DNA of 64,000 nt from positions 1-64,000 of the forward strand of contig NZ_JAHZIJ010000025.1 of assembly GCF_019443105.1 (NCBI RefSeq), given 5' to 3'. Below, piece after piece: positions 1-6,601 of this stretch. This DNA is from Paenibacillus oenotherae (GTDB lineage Bacteria; Bacillota; Bacilli; Paenibacillales; Paenibacillaceae). The stretch's first letter is position 1. The number at the start of each line of letters is the position of its first letter. The translations under genes were made by a program, and so were the position numbers. The notes below the pieces were generated by a model. That model worked only from the letters and a program-made list of their open reading frames with translations, did no database searches and was not told where the DNA came from.

Positions 1-110
1 GCGATGGCGGAGGGGACCCACGCGTTCCCATCTCGAACACGACCGTTAAGCCCTCCAGCGCCGATGGTACTTGGACCGCAGGGTCCTGGGAGAGTAGGAC
101 GTCGCCAAGC
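1..110 (+). rRNA. rrf: 5S ribosomal RNA, 5'-truncated by the window edge
   Basis: The sequence carries the conserved 5S body, including CCCATCTCGAACACG, GTTAAGCCCTCCAGCGCCGA and the 3' end GAGAGTAGGACGTCGCCAAG. The 3' GCCAAGC strand would pair with a 5' strand of which only GCGAT is visible, so roughly six to eight 5' nucleotides lie outside the window. It is the last gene of an rRNA operon; the 23S and 16S genes should be immediately to the left. A terminator follows within ten bases and no tRNA gene is attached. Confidence 0.95.
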
Positions 111-118
111 ACGAAGAT

Positions 119-145
119 CCGACCGTGAACCACGGTCGGTTTTTT
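119..145 (+). terminator. Intrinsic terminator of the rRNA operon
   Basis: A perfect 9-bp stem (CCGACCGTG / CACGGTCGG) with an AAC loop is followed directly by a run of T. It begins nine bases after the end of the 5S gene, so it closes the rRNA operon. Confidence 0.93.
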
Positions 146-175
146 GTTGTTTCCATAGTTGCTGTCATTAAGCAA

Positions 176-633
176 ACGGGGCTGTCCCCAAAATAGATTA
201 TTTATCATTCTTCCTCCAGCGTAGCTTTTACCTTCTCCAAGTGTGGTTTGGCAGAGCGACAGAGTAAGATTCCTGCGAATGTACATGAATTTCGGTTACG
301 CGACTCCTAAATGGTTAAATTCCTGCGATCATGCATGAATGTGAGAGGAAATCGGCCGATAAGGGGAAACGAAGGTGAAATACCTGCACGCTGGCAGGCA
401 TTTCACCTTCATGGGGTCAGAAATGAGAAAAAAGCTGCCGTTTTGCATGTTTCGCCTAGCTTAGCTCGCATCTCGCATCTCATATTCAGCTTCTCGTATG
501 TCTCAGTGTTTGAATGAGGGATCATCCTCTGGCGAGGAGGAGTCAACAGTCCCTTGATCGCAGGCTTTCCACATCGTACAGTTTCTTAAAGTGGTAGTTG
601 AGATTTCCCAAAGGACTTATTAGACAGCCCCGT
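176..633. other. Gene-poor stretch bounded by an 11-bp inverted repeat
   Basis: ACGGGGCTGTC at 176-186 recurs as its reverse complement GACAGCCCCGT at 623-633. Ends of the type GGGGCTGTC are common at the termini of IS1182-like and related insertion sequences (family knowledge), so this 458-bp stretch could be a non-autonomous or decayed mobile element. No transposase fragment, no clear target duplication and no ORF with a ribosome binding site was found inside. Apart from the palindromes listed separately, nothing else is recognisable here. Confidence 0.25.
269..410. repeat. Three degenerate short palindromes with equal loop length
   Basis: Copies lie at 269-290, 319-340 and 380-401. Each has the plan ATTCCTGC, six spacer bases, then a near reverse complement (GCAGGAAT). 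The third is embedded in a longer hairpin (371-410) whose arms GAAGGTGAAATACCTGC and its partner pair at 16 of 17 positions around a six-base loop. There is no T-run after it, so it is not a terminator. The copies are about 50-60 bp apart and look like decayed members of a dispersed palindromic repeat family. Confidence 0.5.
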
Positions 634-636
634 ACT

Positions 637-2157
637 TTATGATTCTTTCAGCATAAGCGGAAGCTGCAGTGTGAAGGTGCTGCCAGATTTAACTTTGCTT
701 GCAACTTCAATTCGTCCCCCATGGGCTTCCGCGATTGATTTGGAGATTGCGAGTCCCAGACCGGCGCCGCCGTGCTTGCGTGTACGAGAGGAGTCACTTC
801 TGTAGAACCGTTCGAACAGGTGGGGCATATGCGCTTCCGTGATGCCCGGTCCGTTGTCTGTAATGGCTATGAAACCCGAGCTGCCGCCATCAGTGCTTAG
901 TTTGACTGATATGATTCCTTGCTCGGGGTCCGTGTGCTGGACTGCATTGTGAAACAAGTTTAATATGACTTGTTTGATTTTATCGGAATCATACATGCCG
1001 TGCAGCCCTGTTGCCAGATCGACCCGGAGAGCTCGATTGCCAGCAAGCATTCTAAGATGAGGCTCCATCTCGGAGATGATTTCATCCAGATGAGTTATAT
1101 GAAGCACAAGCGCTGGAGCACGATCCAGCTTGGCCAGTATTAGCAAATCCTCGACCAGTTTCTTGATGCGGGTCGATTCGCCGTGCATGCTGTTCAATGC
1201 TGCATAAAGCTGCTCGCGTTTGTCGGCAGCACCACGAAGCAGCACCTCAAGGAAACCATGTATCGAAGTGAGCGGCGTACGCAGCTCATGGGAAGCATCG
1301 GCAATGAACCGTCTCATCTGCTCCTTGGCCTCCCGCTCTGTCTCAAAGGACATGGCCAATCTGCCCAGCATGCCGTTGAACGATTCTGCAAGCAGGTCTA
1401 TTTCTTCTTGTCCCTGACCTACAGGGAATCGCTCATCCAAATTGCCTGCATCGGTTCTTTCTACTGTTTTGACCATCTGCTGGAGGGGATTTAGTGTTCG
1501 GCGAAGCACCGGCAAATATAAGGCCAATCCGCCAGCAAGCGCCCCAACCGAGAGTGCGGCGAATATGAGCAATTGCTGAAGCACGACTGCTTTAATCGGA
1601 GCGGTTGGCTTGCCGATCTGAATGATCCCGGTTATGTTCCCAGGGCCTCCGGCTTGCCGGAATACAATAAGCTGTTCTGTTCCTTCGGCATCAGATACAA
1701 CGCGGTATTCCTTGGATGATTTATATAACGCCTTTTTGGTCAGAACGCTCATATATTCCGCATCAGACAGTCTTGGCGATAATGAACCGTTATTAGTACC
1801 GGAAATATCCGTAAAACGGCCGTCCTGTTCTATTAGCGCAAAGGAGGTGTCCTCCAGAAACAGAACGGGACCGCGCGGCTTGTTGGCATCACTGGCCGAA
1901 TTGCCGCTGCCGTTATTGCTGCGTTCGAATCCGAAGCCGGATCTATCCATAAACATTGCTTCTCGCAGTGGCCCTCTAGCTTCAGCGGACAATGTTTCCG
2001 CTTCATTGCGGTACAGGAAGTTCTTCATAAATACGTATTGAAGGGTGCCAATTAGAATAAGCAGTGCCGCCAATATGAGAAGAGATCGGGCTAATAGCTG
2101 AAATCGGAGTGAATGGCGGTTCAACCAGTCGGTTGCCGGTCTGTGTAGGCGCTTCAT
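637..2157 (-). CDS. Membrane-bound sensor histidine kinase
   Basis: 506-residue kinase that should phosphorylate the regulator encoded just upstream. Visible order: short cytoplasmic N-terminus, first membrane segment about 22-43, an extracytoplasmic sensor region about 45-190 with no recognised fold, second membrane segment about 195-216, a HAMP linker, the dimerisation/phosphoacceptor motif ASHELRTPLTS with H290, and an ATPase domain with DNGPGI, FERFYR and GAGLGLAI boxes. All catalytic boxes are intact. Its ATG overlaps the last four bases of the regulator gene (ATGA), implying translational coupling. The ligand cannot be read from sequence; the divergent efflux genes suggest an envelope-active toxic compound or peptide (inference). 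BaeS/ResE-like in architecture, but no specific orthologue is claimed. Confidence 0.9.
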   Translation of the reverse strand: MKRLHRPATDWLNRHSLRFQLLARSLLILAALLILIGTLQYVFMKNFLYRNEAETLSAEARGPLREAMFMDRSGFGFERSNNGSGNSASDANKPRGPVLFLEDTSFALIEQDGRFTDISGTNNGSLSPRLSDAEYMSVLTKKALYKSSKEYRVVSDAEGTEQLIVFRQAGGPGNITGIIQIGKPTAPIKAVVLQQLLIFAALSVGALAGGLALYLPVLRRTLNPLQQMVKTVERTDAGNLDERFPVGQGQEEIDLLAESFNGMLGRLAMSFETEREAKEQMRRFIADASHELRTPLTSIHGFLEVLLRGAADKREQLYAALNSMHGESTRIKKLVEDLLILAKLDRAPALVLHITHLDEIISEMEPHLRMLAGNRALRVDLATGLHGMYDSDKIKQVILNLFHNAVQHTDPEQGIISVKLSTDGGSSGFIAITDNGPGITEAHMPHLFERFYRSDSSRTRKHGGAGLGLAISKSIAEAHGGRIEVASKVKSGSTFTLQLPLMLKES

Positions 2158-2840
2158 GGCAGATCAATCCTATAACCGGCACCGCGAAGCGTTCGGATCA
2201 GCCGATGATCCTTATCATTCAACTTTTCCCTCAATGACCGGACATACACCTCAACGATATTTTCCTCACCGCCAAAATCATAACCCCATACAACATCGAG
2301 TATTTTGGACTTACTTAGCACGATCCCATGATTAATAATCAAATATTTGAGAAGGTCGTACTCCGTTGGAGAGAGCTCCAGCACCCGATCCCTGTAGAGG
2401 ATTTCTCTGCGCCGGTCGTCCATACGGAAAGGTCCCAGTGCTACTTCGCCAAAAAGAGACGGGAACTGATTACGAAGCCTGGCCTCAATTCGTGCGAGCA
2501 GTTCTTCAAAGCTGAAAGGTTTGATTAAATAATCGTCAGCGCCCAGTTTAAGCCCCTTTACCCGATCTTCAATCTCATCTTTGGCAGTCAGCATAATCAC
2601 GGCCATATCCGTGCCCCTCTTCTTGAGCAGGCGGCATGTCTCGAACCCATCCATACCCGGCATCATAATATCCAGCACAACGACATGCGGTTGGAATTTC
2701 ACGGCCATGTTTACGGCGGTCATGCCATCCGGTGCAGTCTTGATCGTGTAGCCCTCCTCGACAAGCCCCATCTCCAAAAACTGCAATATATGCGGTTCAT
2801 CATCGACAAGCAATATCCGAATATTTCTATCGTTTGTCAT
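2154..2840 (-). CDS. OmpR/PhoB-family response regulator
   Basis: 228 residues. Receiver domain 1-120 with the acidic pair in LLVDDEPH, the phosphoacceptor D57 in VVLDIMMPGMDGFE and the conserved Lys in MLTAKDE; C-terminal winged helix about 130-228 ending in RTLRGAGYRID. The start at 2840 was chosen because GGGAGG lies seven bases before it and the receiver fold begins there; a longer frame reaches 2942 but its extra 34 residues have no receiver homology and cover the operator array. It is co-transcribed with the kinase downstream. The 11-bp-spaced hexamers in the divergent promoter region are the expected kind of binding site for a tandem-dimer OmpR-type regulator. Confidence 0.92.
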   Translation of the reverse strand: MTNDRNIRILLVDDEPHILQFLEMGLVEEGYTIKTAPDGMTAVNMAVKFQPHVVVLDIMMPGMDGFETCRLLKKRGTDMAVIMLTAKDEIEDRVKGLKLGADDYLIKPFSFEELLARIEARLRNQFPSLFGEVALGPFRMDDRRREILYRDRVLELSPTEYDLLKYLIINHGIVLSKSKILDVVWGYDFGGEENIVEVYVRSLREKLNDKDHRLIRTLRGAGYRIDLP

Positions 2841-2873
2841 ATTCAAGCCTCCCATGCTTCTTTCCCTGAAGTA

Positions 2874-2928
2874 AGTATAAGCCAACAACCTGAATATTCC
2901 CTGAATGGGGCCTGAGCCGATACTGAAA
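2874..2928 (-). promoter_or_regulatory. Regulator-gene promoter with four 11-bp-phased operator hexamers
   Basis: On the plus strand CTGAAT (2890), CTGAAT (2901), CTGAGC (2912) and CTGAAA (2923) begin exactly 11 bp apart. Read on the strand of the regulator gene they are ATTCAG-type repeats. The proximal repeat ends at 2890 and a -10-like TATACT occupies 2879-2874, leaving ten bases between. This mimics class II activation sites of OmpR/PhoB regulators in which the last repeat replaces the -35 box. Autoregulation is inferred. Confidence 0.65.
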
Positions 2929-2983
2929 TGTGGGCCAGGCATTCACTGGATATGATGGAGCGTCAGGCTGGGAGTCGTAAGGT

Positions 2984-3038
2984 TTTCAGCTAACATTCAG
3001 CAGGGCTTCAACTCTTATTCAGTATGGGGACGCATAAT
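2984..3038 (+). promoter_or_regulatory. Efflux-operon promoter with four 11-bp-phased operator hexamers
   Basis: TTTCAG (2984), ATTCAG (2995), CTTCAA (3006) and ATTCAG (3017) start exactly 11 bp apart, and a -10-like CATAAT lies at 3033-3038, again ten bases after the last repeat. The arrangement is the mirror image of the array at 2890-2928, so both divergent transcripts carry ATTCAG repeats in the same orientation relative to their own start. This strongly suggests one regulator controls both units. Confidence 0.68.
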
Positions 3039-3094
3039 GATGAGGACCGTTCATTGCGGCAGCTTTTATCTACCCACGATATGGAGGAACGAAA

Positions 3095-3595
3095 ATGGTT
3101 AAGAAATCACGTCAATTGCATTTATGGATCGGTTTAATCTGCTCGGTCTTTATTCTGATACAAGCGGCTACAGGATTGTTAATACTGGAACCGTGGCTTA
3201 TCGGAGGCAGCGAAATGCCCGAGCAGGGCGGGTTTCCCCGCCAAATGCAGCTGCAGCAGATGAATGACGGTGCAGCAGGTAATTCTGATGGAAACGTTGG
3301 CATGGGTCAGATGGGGGAAGTTCCAGAAGGCAATATGAACGGTAGAATGGGGCGGCCAGGTGGGGATGCTTTTCCCGGCAATGGCAATTTCGGCCCAGGC
3401 AGAGAGGATGGACAAGGTGCTAGCGGCTTCATCAAAAATCTTCATCAAGGACGAATCAGGGGTACGGATGTCAGCTGGATACTAAGCATCGTTGCTGTAG
3501 GCATGATCATTCTGACAGTAACAGGAATTGTGATGTCTACGAAGATATTGGCGGCTCAGAGCTCACGCAGAAATAAACGAAAAGCTGAGCTTTAG
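3095..3595 (+). CDS. Small PepSY-associated two-helix membrane protein
   Basis: 166 residues with a PepSY_TM-like start (QLHLWIGLICSVFILIQA, membrane segment about 10-34), a Gly/Asn/Met-rich extracytoplasmic loop 35-110, the family-like motif LHQGRIRG at 116-123, a second helix about 127-147 and a basic tail. The loop holds seven Met (41, 51, 56, 70, 73, 81, 85), which may bind soft metals, though this is speculative. A GGAGG site lies seven bases before the ATG. First gene of the plus-strand operon, with the sigma factor 13 bases downstream. It may act as a sensor or regulator of that sigma factor or of the kinase; the sequence alone does not show this. No PepSY domain proper is present. Confidence 0.75.
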   Translation: MVKKSRQLHLWIGLICSVFILIQAATGLLILEPWLIGGSEMPEQGGFPRQMQLQQMNDGAAGNSDGNVGMGQMGEVPEGNMNGRMGRPGGDAFPGNGNFGPGREDGQGASGFIKNLHQGRIRGTDVSWILSIVAVGMIILTVTGIVMSTKILAAQSSRRNKRKAEL

Positions 3596-3608
3596 GAGCA
3601 GGTTAGGG

Positions 3609-4205
3609 ATGAGGAAGCTGACCGGATTTGAAGCTAAGATTGCTCCCTATACAGCTGAGCTTCGTGTCTATTGCCTGAGGCTTGCGAGAAATCACTGGGA
3701 TGCGGAGGATTTATATCAGGAAGTGATGATGCGTGTCTTCCAATACTATCGGAATTCGGGGGATATCCGTCAAGCCCGCCCGCTTCTCTATCGAGTTGCC
3801 CGCAATCTTCGAATTGATCAGTACCGCCGCAGCCGCATGCAGAGCAATTGCGTTTCTCTGGAAGAACGAAGCGATCCTGGAGCCTGCTTGGCGGACGCAT
3901 GTCCCGAATATGTGGCGGTGAGGTCATTGGTTGAATGGACTGCGGAGCATTTGACGAAGAGGGAAATGTGCATGCTGTTTTTATTCGCCGTATTCCGTTA
4001 CACCTATCGGGAAATTGCTGAGGAACTGGGCTGCACGCTTTCAGCAGTCCGTATGGTTCTACACCGGTCCAAGCTCGTCCTGCGATCTTCAGCGAATACA
4101 GGCGGTTCTGCCATAAAGACGGATGTCCGCGGCAAGGTCGTGGATTTCTGGACGAAGGCATTATTGCATCAGACACCATCTAGCAGGCAGAATGTTTCGA
4201 TATGA
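3609..4205 (+). CDS. ECF-type RNA polymerase sigma factor
   Basis: 198 residues. Region 2 (about 12-80) includes DAEDLYQEVMMRVFQYY and the RNLRIDQYRR core-binding/-10 recognition segment; region 4 (about 105-160) includes LTKREMCMLFLFAVFRYTYREIAEELG-like helix-turn-helix sequence followed by TLSAVRMVLHRSK. The two regions are joined by a short Ser/Cys-containing linker, as in group 4 sigma factors. Start ATG 3609 follows AGGAGCAGGTTAGGG. No typical anti-sigma gene (zinc-binding ZAS motif) is adjacent; the preceding PepSY-like membrane protein is the only candidate. Target promoters are unknown. It is probably co-transcribed with the efflux genes beginning at 4233. Confidence 0.88.
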   Translation: MRKLTGFEAKIAPYTAELRVYCLRLARNHWDAEDLYQEVMMRVFQYYRNSGDIRQARPLLYRVARNLRIDQYRRSRMQSNCVSLEERSDPGACLADACPEYVAVRSLVEWTAEHLTKREMCMLFLFAVFRYTYREIAEELGCTLSAVRMVLHRSKLVLRSSANTGGSAIKTDVRGKVVDFWTKALLHQTPSSRQNVSI

Positions 4206-4232
4206 CGGAAAGGTATGGAAAGGAGTTCAGCA

Positions 4233-5855
4233 ATGAAGAAATGGATCTACATAGGTATAGGCATTGTGCTCATCGGGGCCGGAGGGTACTACGGATATCA
4301 GCACTATTTTCAGACAGAGGCGGTTATGTCGGTTCCTGTGCAGACAGCAGCTGTGACCAAGGGTGAGCTGAAAGTATCGGTAACGGGATCAGGTGCGGTT
4401 GCAACAGCAAACAGCAAAGAAATCAAGGCGGATGAATCCGGAGAAATCGGTACCTTGCATGTCAAAGAAGGAGACAGTGTCAAAAAGGGGCAGGTGCTGG
4501 TTTCCTATATTGCACCGGATGTGGATGATCAAATTGCCCAGAAGCAGATTTCGCTCCAAAAGAGCGAACTGCAGTATCAGCAGCTTAAGAAGAAGTATAT
4601 TGAAGCCCAGGATGATCTTGCTCGTGCAGATGTGAAGATTCAGATCGATTCGTTAAAGCTGGATATACAATCAGATGAAACTACGCTCGCCGATCTTAGG
4701 GAGCAGAAGAATGACAAGCATGAAATCGTCGCTTCGATTGCGGGCAAGGTGACAACAATCAGTGTGGAGGAAGGGCAAAAGGTTCAAGAGAATGCTGTTG
4801 TTGCCTCAATCGTGGATTATGAGAATCTACAGTCCGTTATCCAGATTGATGAGCTGGATGTAACGAAGGTGAAGATCGGGCAGGAGGCTGCGATTACGCT
4901 GGATGCCCTGCCTGATGCTTCGATCAAGGGAACTGTCACAAAAATTGCGGATGAAGGAAGCGCATCAAACGGGGTATCTCTGTTCGATGTCACGATTGGA
5001 TTCAAAGCACAAACAGGTGTCAAAGTAGGAATGACAACAAGCGCTGATATTAGCATTGAAAATAAGCAAAATGTCCTTATGGTTCCGATTGAGGCCATTC
5101 GGGAGCGTGGAGGCAATAAATTCGTGCTGGTTGCTTCTGCCGCGAATGCTAGCAGCACCAATGCGGACAGCACCGGGGCGTCATCGATGCCATCGGCTAA
5201 TGAGCAGGCCTCTGGCCAGAGCGGAGCCGGCAGGCCGGCACGCGAGCAGGGTGAGGCAAGTCAGCAGGGTGCGGCAAGTCAGCAAGGCGCGACAGAACAG
5301 CAGGGTGAGGCAAGTCAGCAAGGCGCGATAGAACAGCAGGGTGTGGCAGGCCGACAAGGTGCGGCAAGTCAGCAAGACACGACAGAACAGCAGGGTGTGG
5401 CAGGCCGACAGGGTGAGGCAAGTCAGCAAGACACGACAGGCCAGCAAGGTGTCGTAGGCCAGCAAGGAACAGCAGGCCAGCAGGGTGCGGCTGCCAATCC
5501 GACGAGAGGGGCAGATAGCGCCCCGAACCGACAAGGCGGTCAAGGTTTCCCGCAGTCTAACGTGCAGAACGGATCGGGACAGGGCACAATGCGTCAAGTT
5601 ACCGTTGGCATTGCGAACGACACTTATATAGAAGTGCTAAGCGGGCTTGCTGAGGGAGAGCGCGTAATTCTACCGACCATTGCGGCATCGTCATCCGCCA
5701 ACCAGATGCAGGGATTCCCTGGAGGTGGATTCGGGACAGGCGGATTCGCCGGAGGACAAGGTCCGAGTGGTTTTGGCGGCGGCGGAGCTACTGGCGGGAA
5801 CCGCAGTGGTGCCGCAGGCGGCACCCGTGGAGCTGCGCCGGGTGGTGGAAGCTGA
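4233..5855 (+). CDS. MacA/HlyD-type efflux adaptor with a large low-complexity insertion
   Basis: 540 residues. N-terminal membrane anchor (MKKWIYIGIGIVLIGAGGYY), lipoyl/barrel-sandwich halves around residues 45-95 and 165-195 flanking a coiled-coil hairpin (about 100-160), a beta-barrel (about 200-290), then a membrane-proximal domain. That last domain is split: FVLVASA (about 297-303) and RQVTVGIANDTYIEVLSGL (about 454-472) are separated by about 150 residues of Ser/Gln/Gly/Ala-rich sequence, and the C-terminus after 490 is Gly-rich. The start at 4233 is set by AAAGGAG seven bases upstream; an earlier ATG at 4215 has no such site. Its stop overlaps the ATG of the ATPase gene. In Gram-positive bacteria such adaptors pair with MacB-like permeases to move peptides or antibiotics outward (family knowledge). 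Confidence 0.85.
   Translation: MKKWIYIGIGIVLIGAGGYYGYQHYFQTEAVMSVPVQTAAVTKGELKVSVTGSGAVATANSKEIKADESGEIGTLHVKEGDSVKKGQVLVSYIAPDVDDQIAQKQISLQKSELQYQQLKKKYIEAQDDLARADVKIQIDSLKLDIQSDETTLADLREQKNDKHEIVASIAGKVTTISVEEGQKVQENAVVASIVDYENLQSVIQIDELDVTKVKIGQEAAITLDALPDASIKGTVTKIADEGSASNGVSLFDVTIGFKAQTGVKVGMTTSADISIENKQNVLMVPIEAIRERGGNKFVLVASAANASSTNADSTGASSMPSANEQASGQSGAGRPAREQGEASQQGAASQQGATEQQGEASQQGAIEQQGVAGRQGAASQQDTTEQQGVAGRQGEASQQDTTGQQGVVGQQGTAGQQGAAANPTRGADSAPNRQGGQGFPQSNVQNGSGQGTMRQVTVGIANDTYIEVLSGLAEGERVILPTIAASSSANQMQGFPGGGFGTGGFAGGQGPSGFGGGGATGGNRSGAAGGTRGAAPGGGS
5244..5498 (+). repeat. 18-bp minisatellite encoding a six-residue QQG repeat
   Basis: About fourteen imperfect units of 18 bp encode the six-residue plan x-x-x-Q-Q-G (for example QQGEAS, QQGAAS, QQGATE, QQGVAG, RQGEAS, QQDTTG). 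Longer higher-order blocks of 54 and 72 bp recur, as in EQQGVAGRQG appearing twice. Units are in frame, so copy-number change would lengthen or shorten the adaptor without a frameshift. The tract lies within the membrane-proximal domain insertion. Confidence 0.85.
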
Positions 5856-6601
5856 TGAATGAGGAACAGCATATAGGCATTGAGCTGAAGGATATCGTAA
5901 AATCCTACCGCATGGGAGGAGAAATGGTTACTACACTGAGAGGAATCTCGCTGCATGTGTACAGTGGTGAATTTCTGGCTATAGTAGGACCTTCTGGCTC
6001 CGGCAAATCGACATTAATGAATATTATCGGCTGCCTGGATACCCCGTCTTCCGGCAGTTATACGATTGATGGTCAGGATACGAGCAGACTCAGTGATAAT
6101 CGATTGGCAGAGATTCGCAATCATAAAATAGGTTTTATCTTTCAGAGTTTTCACCTGCTCACACAGCTTACTGCGCTGGAGAATGTAGAGCTGCCTCTTG
6201 TATATCGAGGGTTAAGCTCCAGACAGCGGCGGGAGAGGGCGGTAACTGCTCTTACGCGAATGGGGCTTCAAGACCGTATGCATCATAAGCCCAAAGAGTT
6301 ATCAGGCGGGCAGCAGCAGCGTGTTGCCATTGCAAGGGCGCTCGCCGGCAATCCCACTATTCTGTTGGCTGATGAGCCGACAGGTGCGCTGGATACGAAA
6401 ACCGGCCGGGAAGTACTTCATATTTTCGACGAGCTGCATAAAGCGGGGCACACGATTGTTCTCATTACGCATGATCCAGAGGTAGCTGAACGGGCCGAGA
6501 GTGTCGTGCGGATCACTGACGGTGTTTTGACAGAGGAAAGGAGGGGAAGACATGCACTTCAGTCAAGGCGTCCGGATGGCCTGGAAGAGCATTCTCTCTA
6601 A
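5855..6601 (+). CDS. MacB/LolD-type ABC transporter ATP-binding protein
   Basis: 248 residues with every ATPase motif intact: Walker [11 protein letters not shown]-loop FQSFHLL, signature [14 protein letters not shown], Walker [13 protein letters not shown] and the switch His in ITHDPE. It hydrolyses ATP at the cytoplasmic face to drive the permease encoded next. The ATG shares its A with the adaptor stop codon, so the two are translationally coupled. Its 3' end overlaps the permease gene by 50 bases, giving the C-terminus [23 protein letters not shown]. Assignment to the MacB-type (type VII) class rests on sequence likeness plus its HlyD-type and FtsX-type neighbours. Confidence 0.92.
   Translation: MNEEQHIGIELKDIVKSYRMGGEMVTTLRGISLHVYSGEFLAIVGPSGSGKSTLMNIIGCLDTPSSGSYTIDGQDTSRLSDNRLAEIRNHKIGFIFQSFHLLTQLTALENVELPLVYRGLSSRQRRERAVTALTRMGLQDRMHHKPKELSGGQQQRVAIARALAGNPTILLADEPTGALDTKTGREVLHIFDELHKAGHTIVLITHDPEVAERAESVVRITDGVLTEERRGRHALQSRRPDGLEEHSL

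Noticed and set aside
311-517. 68-codon plus-strand frame after the rRNA operon
   Set aside because: It has no ribosome binding site, runs through the palindromic repeats and shows no coherent protein character.
1183-2041. Plus-strand frames opposite the histidine kinase gene
   Set aside because: They are antisense shadows of an intact, well-conserved gene and lack ribosome binding sites.
2841-2942. 34-residue N-terminal extension of the response regulator
   Set aside because: The extension would be encoded across the operator array and promoter, has no receiver homology, and a good GGAGG site serves the ATG at 2840.
5181-5597. Minus-strand frames rich in Leu/Cys repeats opposite the adaptor minisatellite
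   Set aside because: The repetitive composition is the mirror of the 18-bp tandem repeat; no start signals are visible.
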